Part shown: in pieces, positions 13,801 through 24,251 of the stretch
Position numbering within the stretch: the stretch's first letter is position 1
Layout: every line of letters begins with the position of its first letter
The notes under the pieces: model-generated
Told to the model about the DNA's origin: nothing
What the model saw: only the letters and a program-made list of their open reading frames with translations
Databases searched by the model: none
Origin: Heliocidaris tuberculata
Taxonomy: Eukaryota; Echinodermata; Echinoidea; Camarodonta; Echinometridae
Assembly (NCBI GenBank): GCA_025618425.1
Contig: CM046837.1
Coordinates: 23,460,988 to 23,524,987, forward strand
Reading direction: 5' to 3'
Length of the DNA: 64,000 nucleotides
Translations under genes and position numbers: made by a program

Positions 13801-14483
13801 CGCTCTATGTTTGCCTGCCTCGCATGGCCTTCGAGGCAACGTCCTTGACGGTTATAAAGTCTGGGAGTACACAGACGTGGGCTCAGATAATACATACATT
13901 TGTATTTTGCCTGCGCAGAAATTTAATTTAGCGATGGCCTTCAAACGGATGAATGTCTCCTTTTATTTAAAGAATAGAGAGAGAGAAAAAAGGATGAGAT
14001 CGACGGAGAGAGGATGACAAAACAAGAATGGATGTATTTATGGCTTGTAGTTAGGCTACCGAGATGGAGAAATAGCGGTGGGTGAGTGCATCTCACGTTT
14101 TATGACTGATAAACCTGATCTTGGTTAAATAGAGGACAATTAGGAAGGCAGATTGGTGCAAGTAGGAAGCATCAGGGTGCGCAGAAAATGTAAGAAGTTT
14201 GCAGGTGAGAGCCAGTTGGGCGTTACCTGATATCCTCTAATGCAGAGTCAACGTCCTTCTGCTTTTCAGGAAGCAAATTGTGGGTTTTATATTTTGAACA
14301 AAGCTTCCTTGTGCATACTATTTTTCCTTTTTTTTCAGTTTTCTATTTTTCAATACTATGATTAAATGAAAAATATAGACATACTTGTTATTTAGTTAAT
14401 TTTGTGATATTTACGTCTTGACCGTGGGATGTAAAACTTGTATGACTTCAAAAAGGGAAATCCCCTCTCAATGCCCTTACACT
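10801..14483. other. Intergenic DNA with GA/CT-rich tracts
   Basis: Simple-sequence tracts: CT-rich at about 11955-12000; GA-rich at about 12155-12180, 12325-12360 with a G-run, and 12396-12422; a long GA-rich block at about 12727-12880; and a GA/GGAT-rich block near 13400-13510. Arg/Glu/Gly- or Ser/Leu-rich open frames over these are artefacts. A single arm of the CCAGAAGGGC family may be present near 14245. Confidence 0.6.
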
Positions 14484-14912
14484 AGGCGCTTTCACACCTA
14501 TCAGGAAAAATACCCGTAAATTACGAGAACTTGTTCAGGATACCCGATAATTATTTCGCTTTCACACCTGAACCAGACTCTTCGAGGAAAGTTCTCGAAG
14601 TTATGAGCATGCGCAGTACGGTTTATTTTGCAGACGAGGCGCGTGCTTTCAAATTCACTGCTTTTGCACTGCTGCGAGAGATGGCCATAATAGCTAGTTC
14701 TCGTAATTTGCTTTCACACTGCAAATATCCCCGCGACCTTGGAGAAAGTACGCGTAGTTTTGAGAAAGTACCTACTAAATTCCGGGTATTTTCTTGCGGG
14801 GATATTACGAGTACTTTCGTTTCACACTGGCAAAATACCTGGTATTTTCTGATCGAATACCGATCAGAAAATACCAGGTATTTTTCCTGATCGGGTAGGT
14901 GTGAAAGCGCCT
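14484..14912. mobile_element. 429-bp MITE with AGGCGCTTTCACACC termini
   Basis: The left end AGGCGCTTTCACACCTA and right end TAGGTGTGAAAGCGCCT are perfect inverted repeats. The similarity continues inward through CAGGAAAAATACC/GGTATTTTTCCTG. TTTCACAC recurs internally several times, and a second palindrome lies near 14830-14884. The flanks ACT...ACT are consistent with a 3-bp target duplication. The 119-codon open frame inside is a by-product of the palindromes. Confidence 0.88.
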
Positions 14913-14924
14913 ACTGATGAAGAA

Positions 14925-14958
14925 AGCAGACATAGGGGTATATACACCTATGTCTGCT
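14925..14958. repeat. Perfect short hairpin
   Basis: Arms AGCAGACATAGG and CCTATGTCTGCT are perfect inverse complements around a 10-bp loop. It lies 12 bp outside the preceding MITE. Function unknown. Confidence 0.85.
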
Positions 14959-15939
14959 ATCTTTTGCTATTATCTTTTGCTCAGGAATACCTTGATAATT
15001 CAAGGGATCAACAGTAGCTGTAAGACATTTGCTGATGGTGCTGTTATATTACTTTTGTTTTTGATGCCTACTTCCAGTACGGGCGTGCATTGTGAGTTTT
15101 CCAATTGATCAGCTGATGTACCTTTGTAAAAAAAAACGGGCCTAAAATGCTACTAAAAAGTGACTTAAACATTGATTTAAATCATACAAAAATGGTTTTG
15201 TGGGAAATGGGGTTCCGTATCAAGACAACTATGTGCTGGTCGGAGGAAAATAAGAGTAAGACTGTATCATGTCGCAGGTAGCCATGGCTGTCAAGCTCTT
15301 CTCTTCATTTACAGTGGCATGTTACTCCTCTCTCTCTCTGTTCAGAACTTGCGAATTGTGGGACAGTAATTTTCTAAGAAATTTTTTCTCAGAACTGTCT
15401 ATCATGATCCATGAATGATAAAAAGTATCGTCAAAACTTGATGAATAGTTTGTGTAGCTGAAGAAAGTAAGTGATCGTGCATAGATAGAATGTACTTTCA
15501 GCGAAAAGACCGAAAGTGGACAACACAACGGAAAGCTGGACCCACTGCTCCCGCAGTGTGCATCAACCAATCAGAAGCAAGCATTTGTTGACGCTCTCTA
15601 GCAGCTAAATAGATGTATCAATTGTCAGTCCCTCACATTGTAAGGAAGCCATACTCTCATTATAATTTCTGTATTCATGTAGGACCACTGCAAAGCCTAA
15701 AGAGAAATGAGAAAAAGAATGTTCTCTTAACCACTGCACCTGAACAATCTTCACAACAGTATTGTGTATGTTCGCAGTGAATGAAAGAGCAAAAACTTCA
15801 ATTTTTGTTCTATCTGAACCCCAGCCCCTCCCCCCCCCCCCCCCATCCCCTGCCCCCTTTCGAAAAATTAACAGGGGATTGCACTGCATATGCTCTGGCG
15901 ACAATTGCCACTGTGGTCAGTTTGTATTAAACTCTGGAC
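14959..15939. other. Intergenic DNA, no gene recognised
   Basis: Contains a C-run of about 17 bases at about 15827-15844. Open frames on both strands across it are not conserved-looking. Confidence 0.5.
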
Positions 15940-16035
15940 CCAGCAATATGTGGTTAACCCTGGCCCTGAACCTAAGCCTAACCCTAAACTCAATTGCAGC
16001 CCAAGCCCCGAACCTCTGTCTTTTGATAAAATAAG
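15940..16035. repeat. CCCTAA-rich dispersed repeat relic
   Basis: Degenerate AACCCTAA/ACCCTGAACC words follow ACTCTGGACCCA and precede ATAAAATAAGCCTGA. The same order recurs at 16610-16745, showing one dispersed family. Confidence 0.55.
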
Positions 16036-16041
16036 CCTGAA

Positions 16042-16133
16042 ACATATCGTCTGTTGAGAGCCAGAAGGGCGTTATAAACTCAGTGCTAAAGTATATGAGT
16101 TAACACCCTTCTGGCTCCAAAGAGACGATATGT
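16042..16133. repeat. Complete 92-bp hairpin element (CCAGAAGGGC family)
   Basis: Outer arms ACATATCGTCT/AGACGATATGT are perfect. Inside are GAGCCAGAAGGGCGTTA and TTAACACCCTTCTGGCTC, then ACTCA/TGAGT around a loop of about 14 bp. The arms are about 38 bp, with a bulge (TTGAGA opposite CCAAAG) that is also present in the copy at 17718. Best preserved member of the family. Confidence 0.9.
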
Positions 16134-16203
16134 TAGTTCGCCGGGTTGTATGACACCTGCTCCTGCATCGATAAGCCAGTTCATAATTACAATCTGCGGA
16201 TGT

Positions 16204-16248
16204 GCAGGTAAAGGTCATTTGTACCAAGTACAATTGACCTTTATCTGC
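16204..16248. repeat. 45-bp hairpin with inverted AAAGGTCA arms
   Basis: 21-bp arms differing at two positions surround a 3-bp loop (CAA). The arms contain AAAGGTCA and TGACCTTT, which are nuclear-receptor-type half-sites in everted orientation. Binding is inferred only from the words. Confidence 0.75.
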
Positions 16249-16609
16249 TATCATTTTGTGCGCACCATGCATGATGCGCGCATCGGTATAATTTCAGTGT
16301 TTTGACAAGTAGTGCATCCACCAAAACAAACGCGTGTGTGTGCATACAAACTGGGGTCACTTGTACCATGTACTAATTACAAACTGCATACCTGCCAACT
16401 GTCCGTATTTAACAGGGACAGTCCCCATTTTTAGTCAAAGAAAGAGCCATCTCTACCACTGTGTCCCTATTCTTGCGAAAATCTGTCTGTAGTAAGGCAT
16501 AGGAAACTCAGAAATGTCCCTATTTTCAGGCTCTGCCTTGTCATTTGTCCCTATTTCTTGGGTTTCAGGGTTGGGTAGGTCTGGAACTGGCTTATTTGCT
16601 CTATAATGT

Positions 16610-16745
16610 CAATTTCAATTGTCAATACCCAAATTCCTAACTTCAACTCTGGACCCAACAGTATACTACCTAACCCTAACCCCAAAGCTAACATAAAACC
16701 CGATGGCAACCCTAACCCTGAACTTTTGACGAAATAAAGCCTGAT
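16610..16745. repeat. CCCTAA-rich dispersed repeat relic, second copy
   Basis: Same layout as 15940-16035: CAACTCTGGACCCAACAGTA, then CTAACCCTAACCCC, then ACGAAATAAAGCCTGATGC. Confidence 0.55.
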
Positions 16746-17717
16746 GCAAATGTCGAAACACTTTCAGCTCACCTTGCTGGGAATGGAATGCCTGATTGCC
16801 ATTTCAGCCTCTTCACAAAATGCAAAAAATATGGTCAAACTGAAAATAAAGAGTTTTCTAATGCATCCGTCTCGAATAAATGCTTTTTTTTTTCTTTGTA
16901 AAAACCTTTTTTAGTCTTAAAGCAGAGATCTTTCGACCTTGCAGGATTGAAAAAGTTCTTTATGATCTTTTAAAGAAATTGTTACCAGTGTAAGAAATGA
17001 ATAAAGTAATATGAAATGATTGATCACAATAGTGTATTCATAATGTTAAGTGCAATGTTTCGGAGTACAACCGTGAAGAGGCCTACTTATGGTCGTAGCA
17101 TGTTCAAGGGCAGTTGCCTTTTATCACATCTTTTTATCTCTAATTAAGGCAGTCGCCAATTTGGTAATGCATTATTATTTTTATTGTTTTTTGGCTTGCT
17201 CCATTTCTCCTCGTTCCTCGGTTTAATTCATTAGCTGAGCTGCAGTTCGCTGATGAATAGAATGTATTTGTTTTCGTCTCTAGAAGTCATGTGTCCCTTT
17301 TCTTTCTTCTTTTTGAGTTAGATGTGTGTTTCTCTCTCTGTCTCGATTTGTCTCTTTGCCACTGTCTCCGGCAAGGTCGTCCAGGCTTTCCAAAAATTGT
17401 AAGTGGCTCAGGTACAATCATAAAAACGTATCGCCTATCAAGATGGGCTGACATTGATGTTCCTTTTTGCCATAATTGATTCTTTGGGAAACAGATACAA
17501 TAAGGTATTGAAATTGTCTTGAGAGGAAATATATTTTTCAAAATTCATTGATTCAATGATTCTCTGAAGACTGGTATACAACTGTTAACTGTTTAAATCA
17601 AAATTACAAATTCTGCTGTATTTATCAATTCTTTTATTGAAACATCAATCTATTTGCCTTTGAGACTGCATGGAAAAGGCGGTGACCATCTCATATTCTC
17701 TCTTGGTTATACATTAT
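16746..17717. other. Intergenic DNA, no gene recognised
   Basis: No repeat with clear boundaries, and no open frame with a recognisable domain. Confidence 0.5.
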
Positions 17718-17806
17718 GATGCGTCATCTGTTGAGAGCCAGAAGGGCGTCTTCTCTGCGTTAAAGGAGATCAGTTAACGCCCTTTTGGCTCCAAACAGAC
17801 GACATG
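17718..17806. repeat. Complete hairpin element (CCAGAAGGGC family)
   Basis: CGTCATCTGTTGAGAGCCAG and GGCTCCAAACAGACGAC are the outer arms; AAGGGCGT and ACGCCCTT the inner ones. It shares the conserved imperfect pairing of the 16042 copy but has an unrelated loop. Confidence 0.9.
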
Positions 17807-17814
17807 CTGTATTG

Positions 17815-17985
17815 CTCAATAGTCAATATCCTAGACTTGCCAACCTTTAAACTTCAACCCTAGACCAAAAACTAATCCTAACCCTAACCCTAACCCTAAC
17901 CCCAAACCTAGAATCCCATCTCAACCCTATACCTACACTTTAATATAGCTTTGACTTAATAAATCCAGGAGCAATTGGTTGGTGA
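17815..17985. repeat. CCCTAA-rich relic with a perfect (CCCTAA)n core
   Basis: About four consecutive CCCTAA units at about 17879-17902, the vertebrate-type telomere word, sit within degenerate variants. Both flanks match the dispersed family above, so an interstitial repeat is more likely than a telomere. Confidence 0.6.
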
Positions 17986-18385
17986 AGCAAATGTTTGGAA
18001 GCACCACTTCTTTATATTGGATTATATTGGATTTGACTACTTTTTTGCATTGTAGCTAGCTGAGCTGAACTTCTTTCCGATGAACTTTTATTTGGTTAAC
18101 TTTTCCCCATCCTGTCTTGTGCTTAATGATATCTGCATGTTAATCACCTGCTATTGTTCTCTTAATTATTCCCATGTTCCCTAATTTTCGTGCCTTCTTT
18201 TGCCATCTGAGACTTTATGTAAGCTCATTATCCAAACACTGTCATACAAGTTAATTGGCCTTTTAAATGTGAAGAGTTCATATGATTTTGAGCTCCTCTC
18301 TGTCTCTCACTCTCTCTCTCTCTCTCTTATTTGTCCTGTTCTCTGTTTCTGTTTTTCTTTATTTATATTTCCCTTTCTTTCTCTC

Positions 18386-19372
18386 TCTGTTTTATCTATT
18401 GCTATGTCTCTCTATTTCATCTCTCTCTGTCCCTTTCTCTTTATTGCTATGTCTCTCTATTTCATCTCTCTCTGTCCCTTTCTCTTTATTGCTATGTCTC
18501 TCTATTCCATCTCTCTCTGTCCCTTTCTCTTTATTGCTATGTCTCTCTATTCCATCTCTCTCTGTCCCTTTCTCTTTATTGCTATGTCTCTCTATTCCAT
18601 CTCTCTCTCTCTGTCCCTTTCTCTTTATTGCTATGTCTCTCTATTCCATCTCTCTCTCTCTCTGTCCCTTTCTCTTTATTGCTATGTCTCTCTATTCCAT
18701 CTCTCTCTGTCCCTTTCTCTTTATTGCTATGTCTCTCTATTCCATCTCTCTCTGTCCCTTTCTCTTTATTGCTATGTCTCTCTATTCCATCTCTCTCTGT
18801 TCCTTTCTCTTTATTGCTATGTCTCTCTATTCCATCTCTCTCTGTCCCTTTCTCTTTATTGCTATGTCTCTCTATTCCATCTCTCTCTGTCCCTTTCTCT
18901 TTATTGCTATGTCTCTCTATTCCATCTCTCTCTGTCCCTTTCTCTTTATTGCTATGTCTCTCTATTCCATCTCTCTCTGTCCCTTTCTCTTTATTGTTAT
19001 GTCTCTCTATTCCATCTCTCTCTCTCTGTCCCTTTCTCTTTATTGCTATGTCTCTCTATTCCATCTCTCTCTGTCCCTTTCTCTTTATTGCTATGTCTCT
19101 CTATTTCATCTCTCTCTGTCCCTTTCTCTTTATTGCTATGTCTCTCTATTCCATCTCTCTCTGTCCCTTTCTCTTTATTGCTATGTCTCTCTATTCCATC
19201 TCTCTCTCTCTGTCCCTTTCTCTTTATTGCTGTCTCTCTATTCCATCTCTCTCTCTGTCCCTTTCTCTTTATTGCTATGTCTCTCTATTCCATCTCTCTC
19301 TGTCCCTTTCTCTTTATTGCTATGTCTCTCTATTCCATCTCTCTCTGTCCCTTTCTCTATATCTCTGTTTCT
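18386..19372. repeat. 45-bp CT-rich minisatellite, about 21 copies
   Basis: The unit contains CTCTCTCTGTCCC, TTTCTCTTTATTGCTATG and TCTCTCTATTCCAT. Most units are exactly 45 bp; a few are 47 or 49 bp because of extra CT pairs. Because 45 is a multiple of 3 and the unit has no stop in any forward frame, three frames stay open for 355-514 codons. They encode only Ser/Leu/Phe/Tyr repeats and are not a gene. Confidence 0.95.
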
Positions 19373-19389
19373 CTGTGTCAGTGTCTGTT

Positions 19390-19408
19390 TTACTCTGACC
19401 CCTCTCCC

Positions 19409-19459
<51 letters not shown>

Positions 19460-19819
19460 CTCTTTATTATCTTTGTCTTTTTTTTGTTTTGTTTTTTTCT
19501 CTCTCTTGATTTTCTATATTTCTTTATTTGCATGTCTCTGCCTCTGTTCCCCTATGTCTCTAATCTCTTCTTTATTCACTTGCTGTTTTCTTTAAGTCTT
19601 CCCCCTCTCTCTCTGTCTCTCTCTCCCTCTCTCTTTAATTTTGTCTATCTTTGCCTATGTCTTTGTTTCTCTCTTTCATTTTCTCTGTTTCATTCTTTAT
19701 TTGCTTACGTCTTTGCCTGTTTCTCTGTCTCGATATCTCTCTAGCTTTTTTTCTCTCTCTGCTTCCATGTCTGTCTTTCTCTCTTTGTTTTTCACTCTGT
19801 CTCCATGTCTGTATGTGTT

Positions 19820-19867
<48 letters not shown>

Positions 19868-19900
19868 TCTCTCCCCCCCCACCTCTCTCCCCCTCTCTCT
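19390..19900. repeat. CT-rich low-complexity tract
   Basis: Continues the minisatellite with (CT)n cores at about 19411-19452 and 19821-19864, ending in a C-rich stretch. Strong strand asymmetry (pyrimidine on +) extends for about 1.5 kb from 18300. Confidence 0.9.
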
Positions 19901-21043
19901 GTGTCTCTCTTTTTCTGACTCCTTCCCATGTTATGCCAGCTATGTCCTTGGATGGTTTAATTAAATGACTTCCTTTTCATATGTCAAGTATGCCTGTTTA
20001 ACATTACAGCATTGCTAAATATCATTTGAGCCCACTCATTTTGTCCTAAATAGTTAAAGGTTATATATATATTGCTATCCCCATCGTTTTTGTGTCATCC
20101 AAACTCCAATTTGAGTACTCTGATTTTGTTTTTGCATGACCCTTTGCTTTATAAAAAAATCATGCTTTCTAACAACAACAAAAATGAATACAAATATTAT
20201 TTTATACATCATGTCCATTCCTATGGCCTGGCAGCCATGCTGATTATTTTTTTTATTGAATTACATTTGACACAACACTGCATTTTTCATTTTTGAAGTT
20301 TCATGCTGCGAAAGTTTCTGGTTTAGCAATATGAATGATACTTGATTATAAGTCACAGAATTGATGTAATTGGTTACAAAAATTGAACCACACTTGCTAT
20401 CATCACAGGTTTCATCACAAGGTCGAAATTTGGGCTAAATTTATCTCTTCTGTCAGGATAAACCTTTTCTGTGTAGAAGCTATACATTGAGAATAATTTG
20501 ATAAAAATGGTTGTACATTACATTGGTTTTTGCTGCATTGGCTTTAAATATGCACTAAATCAAATTAGGGAATTGTGCATGGCGACATCATGATTAATGA
20601 AATATGACGATACATTGACTCCTCTAAGAAGAGTTTAAAAGGGCAGTGCGTCATGGAACATTAACGTTTATCAAGCAGTCCTGATCATGATCATGTCATA
20701 ATTACTATATAATCAGCCATAAATCTCCTTATATGCAATGTGAAAGAAATTCTCCACTCCCCCCCCCCTCCCCCTCTCTCTCTCTCCCTCCCTCTCTCTC
20801 CCCTTCCCTCTCATTCCCTTCCCTCTCATTCCCCTACAACATTAGTATTCGATGCAAGGTAAATTTGCTTTGTGTTTCTAAATCATTTCCACTCATGTGG
20901 CAGTCGTGAATGCTGAAAATATTCTTTTATTTTAATGGTGTTTTGTAATATTATCATTACTTTATAATAAGATTACATGAAGAGCGATTATATACATATA
21001 TATATCTAGGTTGTTAAGATATTGTAGCTACAACACCCACCCC

Positions 21044-21078
<35 letters not shown>

Positions 21079-21079
21079 G
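19901..21079. other. Intergenic DNA with short CT tracts
   Basis: C/CT-rich block at about 20757-20835, short (TA)n at about 20994-21005, and (CT)n at about 21047-21076. Otherwise nothing is recognised. Confidence 0.6.
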
Positions 21080-21890
21080 CCAAAAGTTCACATCAAACAG
21101 TATATTAATCTGAAAGGGGTAATATAATATAATATAATATAATATAATATAATATAACTCATCTTATATTTCCATATTCCATTCTATTATCCTGTGCCTT
21201 GTAATAGCAGCATTTCTTGGAAATTTGATCAGGCTGAAAATTCACATCAAACAGTGTATTAATCTGAAAGGGGTAATATAATATATTATATACCTCATAC
21301 TTAAATTCTTGTTCACTGATTGGTCAAAACTATATCACATGACACAGCGCATCTCGATCTATCATTGCGTCAGAGGGTTTTGGCGTTCTATCAATTGACC
21401 TAAGGTCAAATGATAGAAGGCCAAAACCCTGTGATAGAACGCGTAACCCCTCCGCGACTTTTGCACACACGTGCGTACACAAAATTTGGTTCAGGTTTTA
21501 AGAGCGCTTTCGCGAGTTGCTAGGCTACGTGACTGCGTTCAATATACGCGCAGCGCGTAAGAATTCAACATGGCGAGTGACTTAGCAACTGAATCAATAA
21601 AAAGGATGAGGTATATAAAACAAATATGGACTGCTCTGTAATCGGATGGTGGTGGAAATTATCGCTCCCTCGGTGGTGTTCATACCGGCCCTTCTATCAC
21701 CCCCTCGGCTTCGCCTCGGGGATGATAGAAGGGCCGGTATGAACACCACCTTGGGAGTGATAATTTCCACCATCATCCTCATGAGCAGTCAATATTTGTA
21801 TCCTATAACTCCTCTTGTATTTCCATATATTACATTCTATTATCTTGTGCTTTGTTATAGTAACATTTCTTCGAAATTTGATTGCCAATT
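21080..21890. repeat. Tandem duplication, second copy split by an insertion
   Basis: The segment at 21080-21234 (starting CAAAAGTTCACATCAAACAG, ending after TTTCTTGGAAATTTGATC) is repeated as 21237-21290 plus 21803-21885. A palindrome-rich block of about 510 bp separates the halves of the second copy. The first copy also carries an expanded (AATAT)n run at about 21118-21157 that is short in the second. Confidence 0.75.
21291..21802. mobile_element. Palindrome-rich inserted element
   Basis: Contains two strong inverted repeats: about 28-bp arms around AGGGTTTTGGC...GCCAAAACCCT (about 21373-21433), and about 60-bp arms from GGTGGAAATTATC to GATAATTTCCACC (about 21648-21771) whose centre reads CCCTCGGCTTCGCCTCGGGG. 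It interrupts a duplicated host segment, so it is probably a transposed fold-back element. Superfamily not determined. Confidence 0.65.
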
Positions 21891-22231
21891 GTAGTTTTTT
21901 ATTACTCCAAATTTTGTAATTAGTTGCAAATATATTAAGAGAAGCAGTCATCATTATGATAGTATCTTTGTTTTGCTTATAAAAGCAATGGTGAGATGAT
22001 ATAAGGATAATGGCATTGATATTTTCTTAAGCCCACTTTCAGGTGTAACACCACTCCTTTTGCTACTGAGTTTATAATAGTCTATCAACTACATGTACAC
22101 TTTGGAAAATGTTCAGAATGCTTTATTTCTCAGGAATGTTTGTCATTGTATACTTCATGGAAATCTTTTTTCATCACTTGCTCTCTCTCTCTCTTTCTCT
22201 TTCTCTCTCTATGTGACCATTTCATTGCGTC

Positions 22232-22655
22232 TTAAGGCCACCGCACACCTTACGATCGGTCTGCGATCCGGTTTCAGAAGAAAATGTAATATCATTTGAC
22301 AAATCCTTTCAAAACGAAAAAAATGTTTTTGAGTGAGGGTCTGAATAGTCATACAGATAGTAACATCGATAATACGGCCTTTGCCGAGTTTTCTAGTCGG
22401 TGGAATGGCCAAATCGGCTCCGAGTCGTAGTGACATCACAAAAATTGTACAACTGCCTACGATTTGAAATTAATTTTGCCCTTATTCCCTGTAGAAAGCT
22501 GACAGCTCACCAAAACCCTATGTTTAGTATCCATATTACTTTTCAGAACCTGAATAGGGTAGATTTCATTTGTTAAAAGGGCAATATTTAATGCCATAGC
22601 GATTTTTTTCACAAATCGGATCGCAGACCGATCGTAAGGTGTGCGGTGGTCTTTA
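22232..22655. mobile_element. TIR MITE, copy 1 (GGCCACCGCACACC termini)
   Basis: Terminal inverted repeats of about 36 bp: GGCCACCGCACACCTTACGA at the left and its near-perfect complement at the right, each extending through GATCGGTCTGCGATCCG. The interior is non-coding. It is about 90% or more alike to the copy at 23830, judged by eye. TTAA/TTTA at the edges suggests a TTAA target. Confidence 0.92.
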
Positions 22656-23314
22656 CACAAATTGGCAACTGACTGCATGATGTGCAGCAAACTAATTGCA
22701 AGAATACGTTGGAATAGGTTTCCAGAAATATTGAAAACAATGTCTCCTTGTATCTTTTCTCTATCTGTCATTCTCTTCTCTCTTCTCTGTCTCTGTCTCT
22801 CTCTCTCTCCTTCTTTTTCTATCACTCTGATTTAAATCTCTCAGGGTCGGTTTGCCATTGAAACCCTTCTATTCTCTCTTTCTCTCTCTCTCTCTTTCTT
22901 TCTCTCTCAATACAATGGCCATGACATTGACTCTGAATCAAACTAATTGTGTCCTCACAGGAAGTTTATTGGAGCATCCCAAATCAAGTTATTACTTTCA
23001 AGATTTCCTGACCTTTCCTTTTCTCCCTCGCTAGTCGCTTTCGCGGCCAAGGCCAGCCGGCCTCGCGTTATTCTCGTACTTGCTCTTGACCGCACTCTTC
23101 GCCCTTCCTGTCGTTTTCCTATTGATGACCCAAATCTAACGGTATTTTTCGTTTCACGACAACTCGATGTTATTGAATCTTCACAAAAGTGAACTACAAA
23201 GATGACCAAATGGAATTGGAATTCAATAATATATAAGTTCAACTATGATTAGGTTGTTATTTTCTTTACAGGTGTACTGTAAAAAAGAGGAAGGATATGC
23301 GCAGATTTATAATA
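22656..23314. other. Intergenic DNA between MITE and SINE
   Basis: CT-rich patches at about 22790-22820 and 22876-22908. A GC-richer patch at about 23030-23130 is open in two frames but without a recognisable domain. Confidence 0.5.
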
Positions 23315-23670
23315 ATAATAATATTCTAGATTTATGTAGCACCTAATAGATCTACAATGTCTCTAAGAATTCTACAGACATATTATCACCCCGGTCATCA
23401 GATTCATGGCTTGCTCGCACAAAATGTGTGCACCTTCTCCACTCCCTGGGGAGCATTCCACCCAGGCGCCTTTTACAGACGCTCACAATGCTGACCGAAC
23501 CACAATGACTTTCCCATCCCACCAGGTACCCATTTAACACCTGGGTGGAGAGAAGCAATGTAGATAAAATGTCTTACTTAAGGACATAAGTGCCGTGCTG
23601 GGGATCGAACCCACGACCTTCACATCTCCAGTCACGTGCTTGAACCACTCGACTGCAATACCTCTACTGT
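23315..23670 (-). mobile_element. tRNA-derived SINE
   Basis: Read on the minus strand it begins with a tRNA-like head. An A-box-like GCAGTCGAGTGGTTC lies at about 23642-23657 and a B box GGTTCGATCC at about 23602-23611, followed by a tRNA-unrelated body. It ends in an (ATT)n tail, seen as AATAATAATAATATT at about 23316-23331 on the + strand. No intact tRNA fold is claimed. Confidence 0.85.
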
Positions 23671-23829
23671 AATGTAACCAAACTAAACACAATATTCAAT
23701 TTAATAAAACACTCATTACTATTAAATCACACTCAACAATGTCTGAAGTTACTTGTCTTTCTAGCATCTTACAATAAGGGTATAACTATTCTCTACAATT
23801 GTATACAAACCCGACAATAGAATCAATAT

Positions 23830-24251
23830 CTAAAGGCCACTGCATCCCTTACGATCGGTCTGCGATCTGATTTCAGAAGAAAATGTAATATCACTTGACA
23901 AATCATTTAAAAACGAAAAATATTTTTGACTGAGGGTCTGAATAGTCGTACAGATAGTAAAGTCTATAATACGGCCTTTGCCGAGTTTTCTAGTCTGTGG
24001 AATGGCCAAATCGGCTCCGAGTCGTAGTGACGTCACAAAAATCGTATGACTGCCTACGATTTGAACAAATTTTGCCCTTGTTCCCTGTAGAAAGCTGACA
24101 GCTCACCCAAACCCTATTTTTAGTATTCATATTACTTTTCAGAACCTGAATAGGATAGATATCATTTGTTAAAATGGCAATATTTAATGCCATGGCAATT
24201 TATTTCACAAATCGGATCGCAGACTGATCATAAGGTGTGCGGTGGCCTTAA
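23830..24251. mobile_element. TIR MITE, copy 2 (GGCCACCGCACACC termini)
   Basis: Same family and orientation as 22232-22655. The right terminus reads GGTGTGCGGTGGCCTTAA. Differences are mainly scattered substitutions and a few small indels. The two copies bracket the SINE. Confidence 0.92.

Noticed and set aside
14531..14890. 119-codon open frame
   Set aside because: Lies wholly inside a MITE with terminal and internal palindromes; composition follows the repeats.
18200..19744. Open frames of 514, 437 and 355 codons on the + strand
   Set aside because: All three forward frames are open across a 45-bp CT-rich minisatellite and encode the same low-complexity peptide shifted. No start context, domain or splice structure.
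23590..23670. Possible tRNA gene on the minus strand
   Set aside because: A and B boxes are present, but the head continues into a SINE body and (ATT)n tail and no complete cloverleaf was seen.
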